Origin: Chelonoidis abingdonii
Taxonomy: Eukaryota; Chordata; Testudines; Testudinidae
Length of the DNA: 64,000 nt
Direction: 5' to 3'
Assembly (NCBI RefSeq): GCF_003597395.2
Contig: NC_133770.1
Span: 408,047-472,046, forward strand
The notes below the pieces were generated by a model. That model saw only the letters and a list, made by a program, of their open reading frames with translations. It was not told where the DNA came from and made no database searches. Made by a program: the position numbers and the translations under genes. Shown here piece after piece: positions 55,971 to 64,000 of the stretch (positions are counted from its first letter, which is position 1; each line of letters begins with the position of its first letter).

Positions 55971-56671
55971 TAGTGTGACCAGATGTCCCAATATTATCGG
56001 GACTGTCCCGATATTTAACCTTTTGTCTCACATCCCAATCAATGTACAATAGGGATGCCATTTGTCCCGATATTCAGGTATGGAGGCGAGCTGGAGGGAG
56101 GCACTGACTCCGTGGGTGCTTCAGGGTTGGAGCACCCATGGGGAAAAATTGCAGTCAAGTCCCCGCTCCCCCAGCACTTCCCAATGCCTAAGAGCTGTTT
56201 GGCGGTGTTTAGTGCTTTCCAGGATGGGGGAGGAGGAGGAGCAGGGATGTGGTGCTATCAGGGGAGGAGGTGGAGAAGAGGCAAGGCAGGGGTGGGGACT
56301 TGGGGGAAGGGGATGGAATGGGGGCGGAATGAGGGCGGATGCTTGGCCAGGAAGAGGTGGGGAGTGGGCAAGCACCCACCTGGCAGAAGGGAAGTTGGAG
56401 CCATAGGGGTGAGTGGCAGGCGGTGGAGTGAAGAGGCGAGTGAGCGGCGGGAAGGAGGGTGGGGTGCGGATGTGTGTGTGGGGATGGGAACTGAGGAGGG
56501 ATGCAACAAGCCAGCAGGGGCTTGGGAGATGAGGCAGGGTGTGGGGAGGGGGCAAGCAGGGAGGAGGCGGGACCTGGGACAGAGTGGGGTAGGAACAGGG
56601 GTGGACTGTGTTCGGGGCTGATGGCACCCCAATGTGTCCCAATATTTTAGTGTTGTGATCTGGTCACCCTA
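55971..56671. mobile_element. hAT-type MITE, 701 bp, in the CR1
   Basis: TAGTGTGACCAGATG to GATCTGGTCACCCTA with a perfect 8-bp duplication GTCAGGTG (55963-55970, 56672-56679). The interior includes the module GCACTGACTCCGTGGGTGCT / GGAGCACCCATGGGGAAAAA that stands alone at 14,529 and 26,470. The long frames on both strands are composition artefacts. Confidence 0.87.
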
Positions 56672-57900
56672 GTCAGGTGGTCTGTAATATAGCCGTACTG
56701 ATATATTCTTATTTTTCAAGCATGGAATTACTATCCATAGAGATTCTTTAGCACAATTTAGTTCATTTAAGATTTTTACTTCATTTGATTCTAGGCTTTC
56801 TTTCACATATAGTGCCACTTCCCCACCAGCACGACCTGTTCTGTCCTTCCAATATATTTTGTACCCTGCTATTGGTGTCCCATTGATTATCCTCATTCTG
56901 CCAGGTTTCTGTAATGCCCATTACATCAATATTGTCATTTAATACGAGGCACTCTAGTTCACCCATCTTATTATTTAGACTTCTAGCATTAGTATAGAAG
57001 TGTTTTAAAAACTTGTCATTTTTTAGCTCTCCCCTATTGCATGATGTAATTGAATGGGACTTTTTTCATTTGACTGTTTCTCATCAGATCCTCCCTGTAT
57101 TTTATCATTTTCCATCCTCTCCTTATTAGGACATGCGGAATCTCTATTTATAGATCCTCCTCGAAGGGATGTCTGAACCACATGCTCCTCTGCACCTGTT
57201 GGCTTTCCCCCAGCCCTTAGTTTAAAAACTGTTCTACGACCTTTTTAATTTTAAGTGCCAGCAATCTGGTTCTGTTTTGTTTTAGGTGGAGCCCCTCCTT
57301 CCTATACCATTTCCCTGTCTCCCCAAAGCTTCCCCAGTTCCTAATAAATCTAACCCCCTTCTCCCTCCACCATCATCTCATTCACGCAGTGAGACCCTGC
57401 AGTTCTGCCTGTCTAACTGCCCCTGCGTGTACAACTGGAAGCATTTCAGAGAATGCTACCATGGAGGTCCTGGACTTCAGTCTCTTACCTAGCAGGCTAA
57501 ATTTGGCCTCCAGGACTTCTCTCCTATCCTTCCCTGTGTCACTGGTACCTGCAGGTACCATGACCACTGGCTCTTCCCAGCACTACACATAAGCCTATCT
57601 AGCTGTCTCGAGAGATCTGCAACCTTCGCACCAGGCAAGCAAGTCACCATGTGGTTTTCCTGATCATCGCAAACCCAGCTATCTATGTTTCTAATGGTTG
57701 AATCACCCATTACTAATACCTGTCTCATCCTAATAACTGGAGTTCTCTACCCTGGAGCAGTATCCTCAGTGCGAGAGGATACCACAACATCATCTGGCCA
57801 AGGGGGATGTTCTCAGGATAAGAATGCAAGTCATTCTGCTGAGCGGGGTCCCTCCCTGTGTGAGCTGACTTTGGAGAGGATGGTGGAGCCCTGGGATAAA

Positions 57901-58444
57901 GCACTTGTACCCCACAGGTTTGCACAGCAGTGTTTGGTGTAAACACGGGAAGAACCAGTGGGAAGATACACACTTCTTGTTCTTGGTTTTGTTTTGTTTT
58001 TTTTGTTGGGGGGTGAGGGAAGCTCTGAGTATCTGGCAGCTTGTCTGAGCTGGGAGGGATGACTCTGCTGGATGGGCCAGAATCAGCCAGAAAATGGGTA
58101 TGGCAGGCACTCAGCATGTTCACTAATTGTTTGAAACTACTGAGGTGATTTCCATTGTGGGCAAGGAGCCTGGCAGGACACACCCAGCATCTGAGTCCAA
58201 TAGGAACTAAAGGAGAGATGGAGGAGCAGCAGCCGGACCAGAATGTTATATCTTTGGGGGCAGCTGGTTTAGGAAGAAGTCACTTGAGAGCAGACAGCAG
58301 ACAGCTAACAAAACTACCATTTATTTACAGACACAGAGCTCGCCTAACCAGCCGAAGCTGGCTGGGCTATCCCCTAATAATCTAACTCGGTTGCCATAGG
58401 AACAAAAACCATGACAACCAAATACACAACATATTCCTCCCCCC
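57901..58444. other. intergenic sequence before the assembly gap
   Basis: Includes CTACCATTTATTTACAGACA, a possible LTR tail, and ends in a C run at the gap. Not assigned. Confidence 0.3.
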
Positions 58445-58552
58445 NNNNNNNNNNNNNNNNNNNNNNNNNNNNNNNNNNNNNNNNNNNNNNNNNNNNNNNN
58501 NNNNNNNNNNNNNNNNNNNNNNNNNNNNNNNNNNNNNNNNNNNNNNNNNNNN
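58445..58552. other. assembly gap (108 N)
   Basis: A run of N. Its right flank (AGTGGAAATTTCCAGGGGTA) is Penelope-like 3' sequence that also occurs at 38,725, so the missing bases probably include the tail of that element; the size may be nominal. Confidence 0.95.
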
Positions 58553-58640
58553 AGTGGAAATTTCCAGGGGTAGGTATATATATGCTAGAAAGCAAGCTAG
58601 AGATAACGAGGTTAGTTCAATCAGGGAGGATGGGGCCCTC
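58553..58640 (-). mobile_element. Penelope-like fragment after the gap
   Basis: GGTATATATATGCTAG-AAGCAAGCTAGAGATAA and TTAGTTCAATCAGGGAGG match the left arm at 38,740-38,805. Confidence 0.7.
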
Positions 58641-59266
58641 TCTACTGCTAGAAGGGGAGGGGAGCATGGGAAGCCTCCATACCCCAACCCCATTTCCCCA
58701 GCTGAAGCACTGGGGGAGGGGCGGGGGGATGCAGGTGGAAGGGGTGGGCCTTGCTCTGGCCCAGAGCCCCACAAAACCTTAAACTGCCTCTGCAAACAAC
58801 TCTAGGAAACAAGTATCCCAGGAGGGGAGGGGGGCACTTTTATTGGGTGGGGGTGGAGAAGGGTGCAGATTATCTGCAGTCAGTAGGAAGAGGAGGGGGT
58901 CACAGAAGCTCTCGAGGGAAGCGGAGAAGGGGGTCTGAGTAGGACAGTGAAGGGGGTTTCTGGTGGAGGGTCTCAGGGTGGATGATCTATGGGAAGGGGA
59001 TCCCAGGGGACTCCGGGGGAGGTTTATGGGCATAGGGGTGTCTCTGGGGAGTGGGGAGATCTCAGGAGAGGGCCTCACTGGGAGGCGCTCTCTGAGGGAA
59101 GGGGTCTGCAATAGCTCTGGGGGAGGTGCTCACTGGGATGCAGGCATGCGCAGGAGGAGGGGTCTTTGGAGAATTTGCTTCCTGGGAAGCAGCCTTGCAG
59201 GGGTGTGGGGGCTGTCTCTGGGGGAGCTCAGGGAGAGGAGTCAGGAGGATGGTCACAGTAGGGGGG
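58641..59266. other. intergenic sequence, unassigned G-rich
   Basis: G-rich sequence with loosely repeated GGTCTC / GGGGTCT-type motifs between 58,900 and 59,260, possibly a very degenerate minisatellite. No gene. Confidence 0.3.
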
Positions 59267-60150
59267 TGTCACGGAGTCAGGGGCGGCTCTAGTCATTTTG
59301 CCGCCCCAAACATGGCAGGCAGGCAGGCAGCCAGCCAGCCTTCGGCGGCTTGCCTGTGGAGGGTCTGCTGGTCCCGCGGCTTTGGCAGACCCTCCGCAGG
59401 CACCCAAGCACGCGCTTGGGGTGCTAGGGCCTGGAGCTGCCCCTGCATGGAGTCCCCAGGCAATGCTCTGGAACTGCTCCCTACGAAGCCAGTCAGGACT
59501 CTTGGGATGCCGCCTCTTTTTGGGCAGACTCTCCAGGGCAAGAAGCTTATACAGCTTCCACCTTCCTGGGCCGGACTTCAGAGCATTCAGCATCCTCTGC
59601 CCCTCCATGTGCTTCCCACAGTGAGTCCACCCAGGTGGGGCTCCTGGGGAAGCCAGAGGGTCCTGCACCCCCACTTTGCAGTCAGATGTGACTCTCAGCC
59701 AGCGTAAAACAGAAGGTTTATTAGTTGACAGGACCGCAGCGTAGAACAGAGATTGCTATTACAGACATCAGTGACTTTCAGCCAAGTCCATCTTGTGAGT
59801 CCTGGGCCAGATGCCCTGGATTCCCCCTCTTCCAGTCTCCCCACCCAGAGTGCCAGCCACTCGCCCTCTGACACTCCCTCCACGCCCCTTCTCCTTCTCT
59901 TTGTCTCACTTCCTGGGCCAAAGGTGTCACCTGGTCACATCCCCTTCGTGGGGCTCAGGTTACACAGGTGAAAACATCTAGGCAGCCTCACCTGCACTGA
60001 GGGCCTCATAAAAAAAGAAATCACACACACAATTCCCACTGCGGAAGTATTGGTGCAGTACACAGGGAAACTGAGGTACACACTGCATTAGTATAGGACA
60101 GTAAAACTCGCATGCAACATAACAAGATGAATAAAACCCTACTTTGTCAT
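59267..60150 (-). mobile_element. solo LTR, family C, with a MITE inside
   Basis: Starts TGTCACGGAGT and continues after the MITE with GGAGTCCCCAGGCAATGCTC, then AGTCAGATGTGACTCTCAGC and AGGTTTATTAG; ends near ACTTTGTCAT. Closest in layout to 13,770-14,480. Confidence 0.75.
59278..59445. mobile_element. hAT-type MITE, CAGGGGCGGCTCTAG ends
   Basis: CAGGGGCGGCTCTAGTC and GGAGCTGCCCCTG are inverted ends. The 8-bp flanks CACGGAGT (59270-59277) and CATGGAGT (59446-59453) are a target duplication with one change, and the host LTR is collinear across it. Confidence 0.82.
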
Positions 60151-60329
60151 GGGGGGGACTGGGGGAGAGAGGTCCTGGGGCGGGGGGCCTCAGTTGGAGG
60201 ATTCTGGACACACTGAGGCTTGCGGAGCAACTCAGCTGCTCCTGTGTACCAGGGTAGAGTATGTCCTGGAGGCACCAGTGGTACCTTGTGCTGCACACTT
60301 CTCTAGTGTATCTTGTGAGCAGTATGGGA

Positions 60330-60883
60330 TGGAGTCGTGCCCAGGGGATGGGTAGTACCTGGTGTACTGGGGCTGGGCAGTATCATACCTAGGGGGTGAA
60401 GGAGAGGCTGGTGTAGCCGGGTGGGGGGTGAGGAGGTGGTATTTACCATGATGCTATTTGGGGTGGTACCTGGTGTACTGGGAATGCAGCACAGTGCAGG
60501 TATTTAGGGGTGGGGTTGGGTTTCCCAGTGTACCAAGGAAGTATGTATCCAGGAGATGGGGTGGTGGTGCCCAGATTACATGGAGTGGGGGTATGTACCG
60601 AGGTGATCGGAGCGGGGGCTGGCTCCAGGACGGTGTATATCCACAAGATGAGGGGTTGGTTCCTGACATAGCAGGGACAGGTAATATACCATGGGGATGG
60701 GTTGGTTGGGGGAGGTTCCTGGTGTGACAGGGAGGGGTGATATATCATGGGGATGGGGGGGTTTCCTGGCATAGTAGGGTGGGATAATATACCATGGGGG
60801 GGGGAGGGTTCCTGGCACAGCAGGGAGAGGTGATATACCATGGGGATGGTGGGCGGGGAGGTTCCTAGCATGGTGTGTGGGGG
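60330..60883. repeat. minisatellite, about 48-bp unit, block 1
   Basis: Repeated GGTTCCTGGCATAGCAGGGA plus GGTGATATACCATGGGGATG with variable G runs; the left copies (60,330-60,600) are more diverged. It continues at 61,291-61,397 and 62,110-62,600 across two LTR insertions. Confidence 0.82.
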
Positions 60884-61290
60884 TGTGATGGAGTAGGGGC
60901 TGTGTGTGTGGGGAACGGGAAGGAGTAGGGACTGTCGGTGTGGGGAACGGGAAAGCAGGGGATGTCTGTAGGTGGCGGACAGGTAGTCAGGGTGTAATCC
61001 GACCGGCAGGGGGGAAGGGGGGGAGCACCTGGGCGAGGAGAGGGGAACAAGGTTTTTGGCGGCGGAGAGGAAAGTCGGAAGGAAGTTTTGGGTTTTGGGC
61101 TGTGGGAGGAATCAGGGAATCATAGGCTGGGAATCAAGCAGCCCTGAACGCAGAAGGACTCAGTGGAGGGGTGCTGACTGTGCCTGCAGCTCTGGGCTGT
61201 AGTGTGTTCCTGTTTCCAATAACTTCTGTTTTATGGCTGGTAAAAGTCACTAGTGGGTCGGAAGAGGGGTGCAGGGACAGACTCGTGACA
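60884..61290 (+). mobile_element. solo LTR, Gmr1-like family A, inside the minisatellite
   Basis: TGTGATGGAGTAGGGGC to ACAGACTCGTGACA, with a duplicated GGAAGGAGTAGGGACTGTC-like start. Flanking G runs are compatible with a GGGGG duplication. Many small insertions and deletions against the other family A copies. Confidence 0.75.
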
Positions 61291-61397
61291 GGGGGGTCTA
61301 TCCATGGAATACGGGGCGGTGGGGCGTTCCTGGCATGGCGGGAGGGGTGATATACTGGGATGGGGGGGAGCTTTCTGGATAGGCAGGGAGGAGTGAT
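61291..61397. repeat. minisatellite block 2
   Basis: GTTCCTGGCATGGCGGGAGG and GGTGATATACTGGGATGG, two copies between two LTRs. Confidence 0.75.
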
Positions 61398-62109
61398 TGT
61401 CATGAGTCCGGTGATGCTCTGGAACTGTCCACAAAGCCAGTTGGACTTTGGGGAGCCTCCTCTCGCTTGGAGCAGAAATTGTTAGAGGGCAAGAGCTCCA
61501 TGGTTTACTCCTGGGTCTTTTGGAGCATTCAGCATCCCTCTGCCCTCCGTCGGCTTCCACACGCGAGTCCCACCAGGTGGGGTCTGGAAGCATCGGGTCT
61601 GCACCGCCTCACGTTTTGAGTCAGATGTGAGTTCAGCAGACAGTAAACAGAGATTTTTCGATGAGCGGAACAGGGTTAATACAGAGGCTTGTAGGTAGAG
61701 AATGGGACCCTCGGCCGGGTCGCATTCTGGGGGGTGCCAGTGGCCAGATCCACGTCTGCACTTCATCGTCGTCCCCGCCAGCTCCAGAATAACACGCCTC
61801 CAGCACTCTTCTGCTAGCCTTTCCCGGGCAGGAAGTTCCCTGATCTCTTTGTCTCCACTTCAGGCTGGCAGTTTGAGAGGAGGGGCAGCAGGCCAATCAG
61901 TTGCTATGGGGGCCGGTAGGGTGCGCAAGGGGGGCGGGGGGGGGGGAGGAGAGCGAGGTGTAGGCATTTAGGATGGGATTGGCGCTTTTGCTCTGCAGCA
62001 ACAAGCACCCTTTCCCATCACTCTGGATACTTCAGAACTCGCACAGGGGACAGTGAGGCATCACACAGTATTTACAGAGAAAAATTAAGAACATTCCGCA
62101 ATTCGTCAG
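61398..62109 (-). mobile_element. solo LTR, family C, noisy copy, inside the minisatellite
   Basis: GTCATGAGTCCGGTGATGCTC to CGCAATTCGTCAGG; matches 10,066-10,719 but with many single-base losses (AACTGTCCACAAAGCCAG for AACTGCTCCCACAAAGCC). Minisatellite resumes directly at 62,110. Confidence 0.72.
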
Positions 62110-62600
62110 GTGATGATATATGGAGATGGGGAGCGGAGAGGTTCTGGAGCAGCGGGAGGCGTGATATGCCATTGGGATGGAGTGGGAGGGGAGGTTCCTG
62201 GCATAGCAGGGGATGGGTGATCTATCATGGAGATGGGGAGTGAGGTGATTAATTGGGGATGGGGTGGGGGCGATGTTCTGGCGTAATAGGGAAGGGTGAT
62301 TTAGCCATGGGGATGGGGGGGAAGTTCCTGGATAGTGGGGAGGTGATGTACATGTGGATGGGGGGGGGTTCCTGCGGGGGCAGCATGGGGAGGGGTAAGT
62401 ATGGCATGGGGGACAGGTGGGGGGGAGTTCCTGCATGCAGGGAGGGATGTATTTGGGATGGGGATGGGGAGGTGAATACCATTGGGGGATGGGGGGGGGA
62501 GGTTAGCTGGCGTCGGGCAGAGAGGGGTGATTTAGCGCATAAGTGGGATGGAAGGGGGAGAGATTTACCATGGGGGATTGGGGGGAGAGGTTCTGGATAT
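62110..62600. repeat. minisatellite block 3
   Basis: TGATATATGGAGATGGGGAG and GGTTCCTGGCATAGCAGGGG type copies, about ten, with irregular lengths. Confidence 0.75.
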
Positions 62601-63059
62601 AATGGGGTATGTAGTCTGCGAGGCGGGGGTCCAGACTGAGAAATGCTGTGTGTTGATTTTTAAATGTTTCTCTGGGTCGTTTTGCTTCTTTGTGCTTGCT
62701 GCCCTCCCTGCCACCCTGGGGGGGTGCTCTGGGCTTCTCCTCGGGCGGTCAGGTCCTCCATTCAACTTGCACTGCCTGCTTGGGGATGTGATGGTGTCCA
62801 ACTGGGGGGCGATTCCTCAGGCTCAGCAGAGGCTGCTGGGCAGGGACATGGATGGGGGTGGCAGACGCGTGGATAATGGTGCAGCTTGGCTGAGCTGGGC
62901 TTACAGCTGGGTGGCAGTAGTGTGGCCGTGGCCCAAGCAATCCCCCAACAGCTCCAAAGTTCGCAGATCAGGAGGCCCCGAGGCTGCTGCAAGCCAATGC
63001 TTACTAGATGGAAATCAATGCGGCTTACCCGGCTCCTGTACAACGCAGCGGCTGGAGGG
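62601..63059. other. intergenic sequence, unassigned
   Basis: No gene recognised. A 188-codon + frame (62,548-63,114) starts in the minisatellite and runs into the LTR, and has no family resemblance. Confidence 0.35.
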
Positions 63060-63438
63060 TGTGATGGATAAGGGGCTGTCTCCATGGGGGATGGGAGGAG
63101 AGGGGATGTCTTAGTAGGGACGGATTTAGCCTGTAACCTGAGACAGGTAAGGGGAGGGGAGTCAGAACTTTGGCGGGGACGGGACAAGGAGGGCGGATTG
63201 GAGAAATAAGTAGTTTAGTTTGGTTTGGGGTGGGTGGGGTTGGAATTCAGGGGGGGCTAAGGTTCTGGACCGAGAGGAGGCTTAGATTGAAGGGGTCTGG
63301 GAGTTGTAAAGCTCTGGGCTGTAACCTGCATTCCTCGTTATCAGCAATAAACCTTCTGTTTTACTGGGGGTGGGTGCCTGAGAGTCACTGGTGAGTCCAG
63401 GGAAAAGGGTGGCGGGCGCGGACTCCCACATCGTGAAA
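63060..63438 (+). mobile_element. 5' LTR of a second Gmr1-like element
   Basis: TGTGATGGATAAGGGGC to CCCACATCGTGAAA with GCAATAAACCTTCTG; family A, with many small indels. Followed by internal sequence, so it is not a solo LTR. Confidence 0.78.
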
Positions 63439-64000
63439 ATGTGGGCAGCTGTGGGTATAGCTGGGCACCGCGTGGATGACGCTTCTGGGCAGTAGTGAGT
63501 GGGGAGGGCGTATAATGAAGGCGTGATACCTGGGGTGTTGGCCCAGTGAGAAGGACTCTTGCAGTACAGGGTCCCCTGGCAGAGAGGTGGTGGACCTCAA
63601 GAAGGGGCTGTGTGCCTAGGGGTCTGCCTGGAAAACGCTGGGTGGAGCGGCAAGACCCCGTCTGTGAGTGGCAGCAGGGAAGACGTATGCAAGCAGCGAA
63701 GTGTGAGCCTGTGGAGGCTGTGGGGCAAGCAGAGGGGCTGTTGGGAGTGGGGGGGGCTTACAAAGGACCAGCTGATTGCCCTCGCAGTCTGGAGGTGGGC
63801 AGGGAGGTTGAATGAACTAATCCGTTCTCTGGGGAAGGCAGCCTGGCAAACAAAGCAGCACAGGCCAGTGTCTGGTCCTGCTGGGAGTGGTCAGCCAGCG
63901 GCTGTGGGTTCCCGACGATCACTTCTATGTCTAGGGGGAAGGGCGAGGAGAGCAATAGGAGGCACCGTGAACCATCTGGCCAGCAGGATCCTCTGGGTGA
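63439..64000 (+). mobile_element. second Gmr1-like element, leader and start of gag, cut by the window end
   Basis: Collinear with 48,737-49,340 (GACTCTTGCAGTACAGGGTC, GCAAGCAGCGAAGTGTGAGC, CAGCTGATTGCCC, GTGGTCAGCCAGCGGCTGTG), but with about one small indel every 10-20 bases. Continues beyond the window. Confidence 0.78.

Larger units (their letters stand above)
48230..57900 (-). mobile_element. CR1 LINE, antisense, split by a Gmr1-like element and a hAT MITE
   Basis: The 3' part lies at 48,230-48,339 (GGTCAGACCAAAGGTCCATC) and resumes at 54,159. Reverse transcriptase pieces on - include VYLDFQKAFDKVPHQRLLSK and FINDLEKGVNSEVAK (about 54,999-55,340), QHGFCKGKSCLTNLLEF (55,264-55,461) and TPIFKKGSRGDPGNYRPVSL (55,454-55,783). 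Endonuclease pieces lie at 56,669-56,966 (VMGITETWQN, GGEVALYVKESL), and ORF1 with a VLVMGDSTIRN esterase-like block at 57,489-57,728. Frameshifts break every part, including the catalytic A-D-D. Confidence 0.82.

Overview
The window is vertebrate nuclear DNA, most probably from a cryptodiran turtle. Coding sequence sits in short exons with GT-AG introns. The interspersed repeats are a reptile or turtle set: CR1 LINEs, Penelope-like tails, a DIRS-like gag, hAT-type MITEs and many solo LTRs. The turtle assignment rests on familiar repeat sequences and was not tested by a search.

Two genes lie on the + strand. (1) 6,061-20,548 holds 14 coding exons, including the last, of an IQ- and AAA-domain gene best matching IQCA1L, a paralogue of the ciliary protein IQCA1/DRC11. 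The exons join in phase to 580 codons plus a stop; the N-terminal exons are not seen and probably lie upstream of base 1. (2) 25,518-37,172 holds a complete five-exon ASB10 (seven ankyrin repeats and a C-terminal SOCS box, 454 aa), with a TATA/MEF2-like site before it and a polyadenylation signal after it. IQCA1L followed by ASB10 on one strand matches the human 7q36 order, where GBX1 would come next; GBX1 is not in the window.

Repeats fill most of the rest. 1-4,760 carries the antisense 5' part of an endogenous retrovirus (LTR, tRNA-Thr-type primer site, start of gag) and AT-rich DNA. The IQCA1L introns hold antisense solo LTRs and three minisatellites. The ASB10 introns hold hAT MITEs, a DIRS-like gag and two antisense LTR-like stretches. 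37.2-64 kb has no cellular gene that I recognise. It contains a head-to-head Penelope-like inverted repeat, a Penelope-like element carrying three LTR insertions (one inside another), and a CR1 LINE split by a complete 5.8-kb LTR retrotransposon. That element has a SCAN-like Gag and its integrase upstream of reverse transcriptase, the Gmr1 arrangement. Beyond about 60.9 kb the repeats carry many small indels that look like poor base accuracy. There is one 108-base N gap (58,445-58,552) and one isolated N (30,827).

The most notable items are the Gmr1-like element with its solo-LTR family, the Penelope-like inverted duplication flanked by one 12-bp target duplication, reciprocal nesting of two LTR families, and the uniformly antisense orientation of LTRs within the genes.
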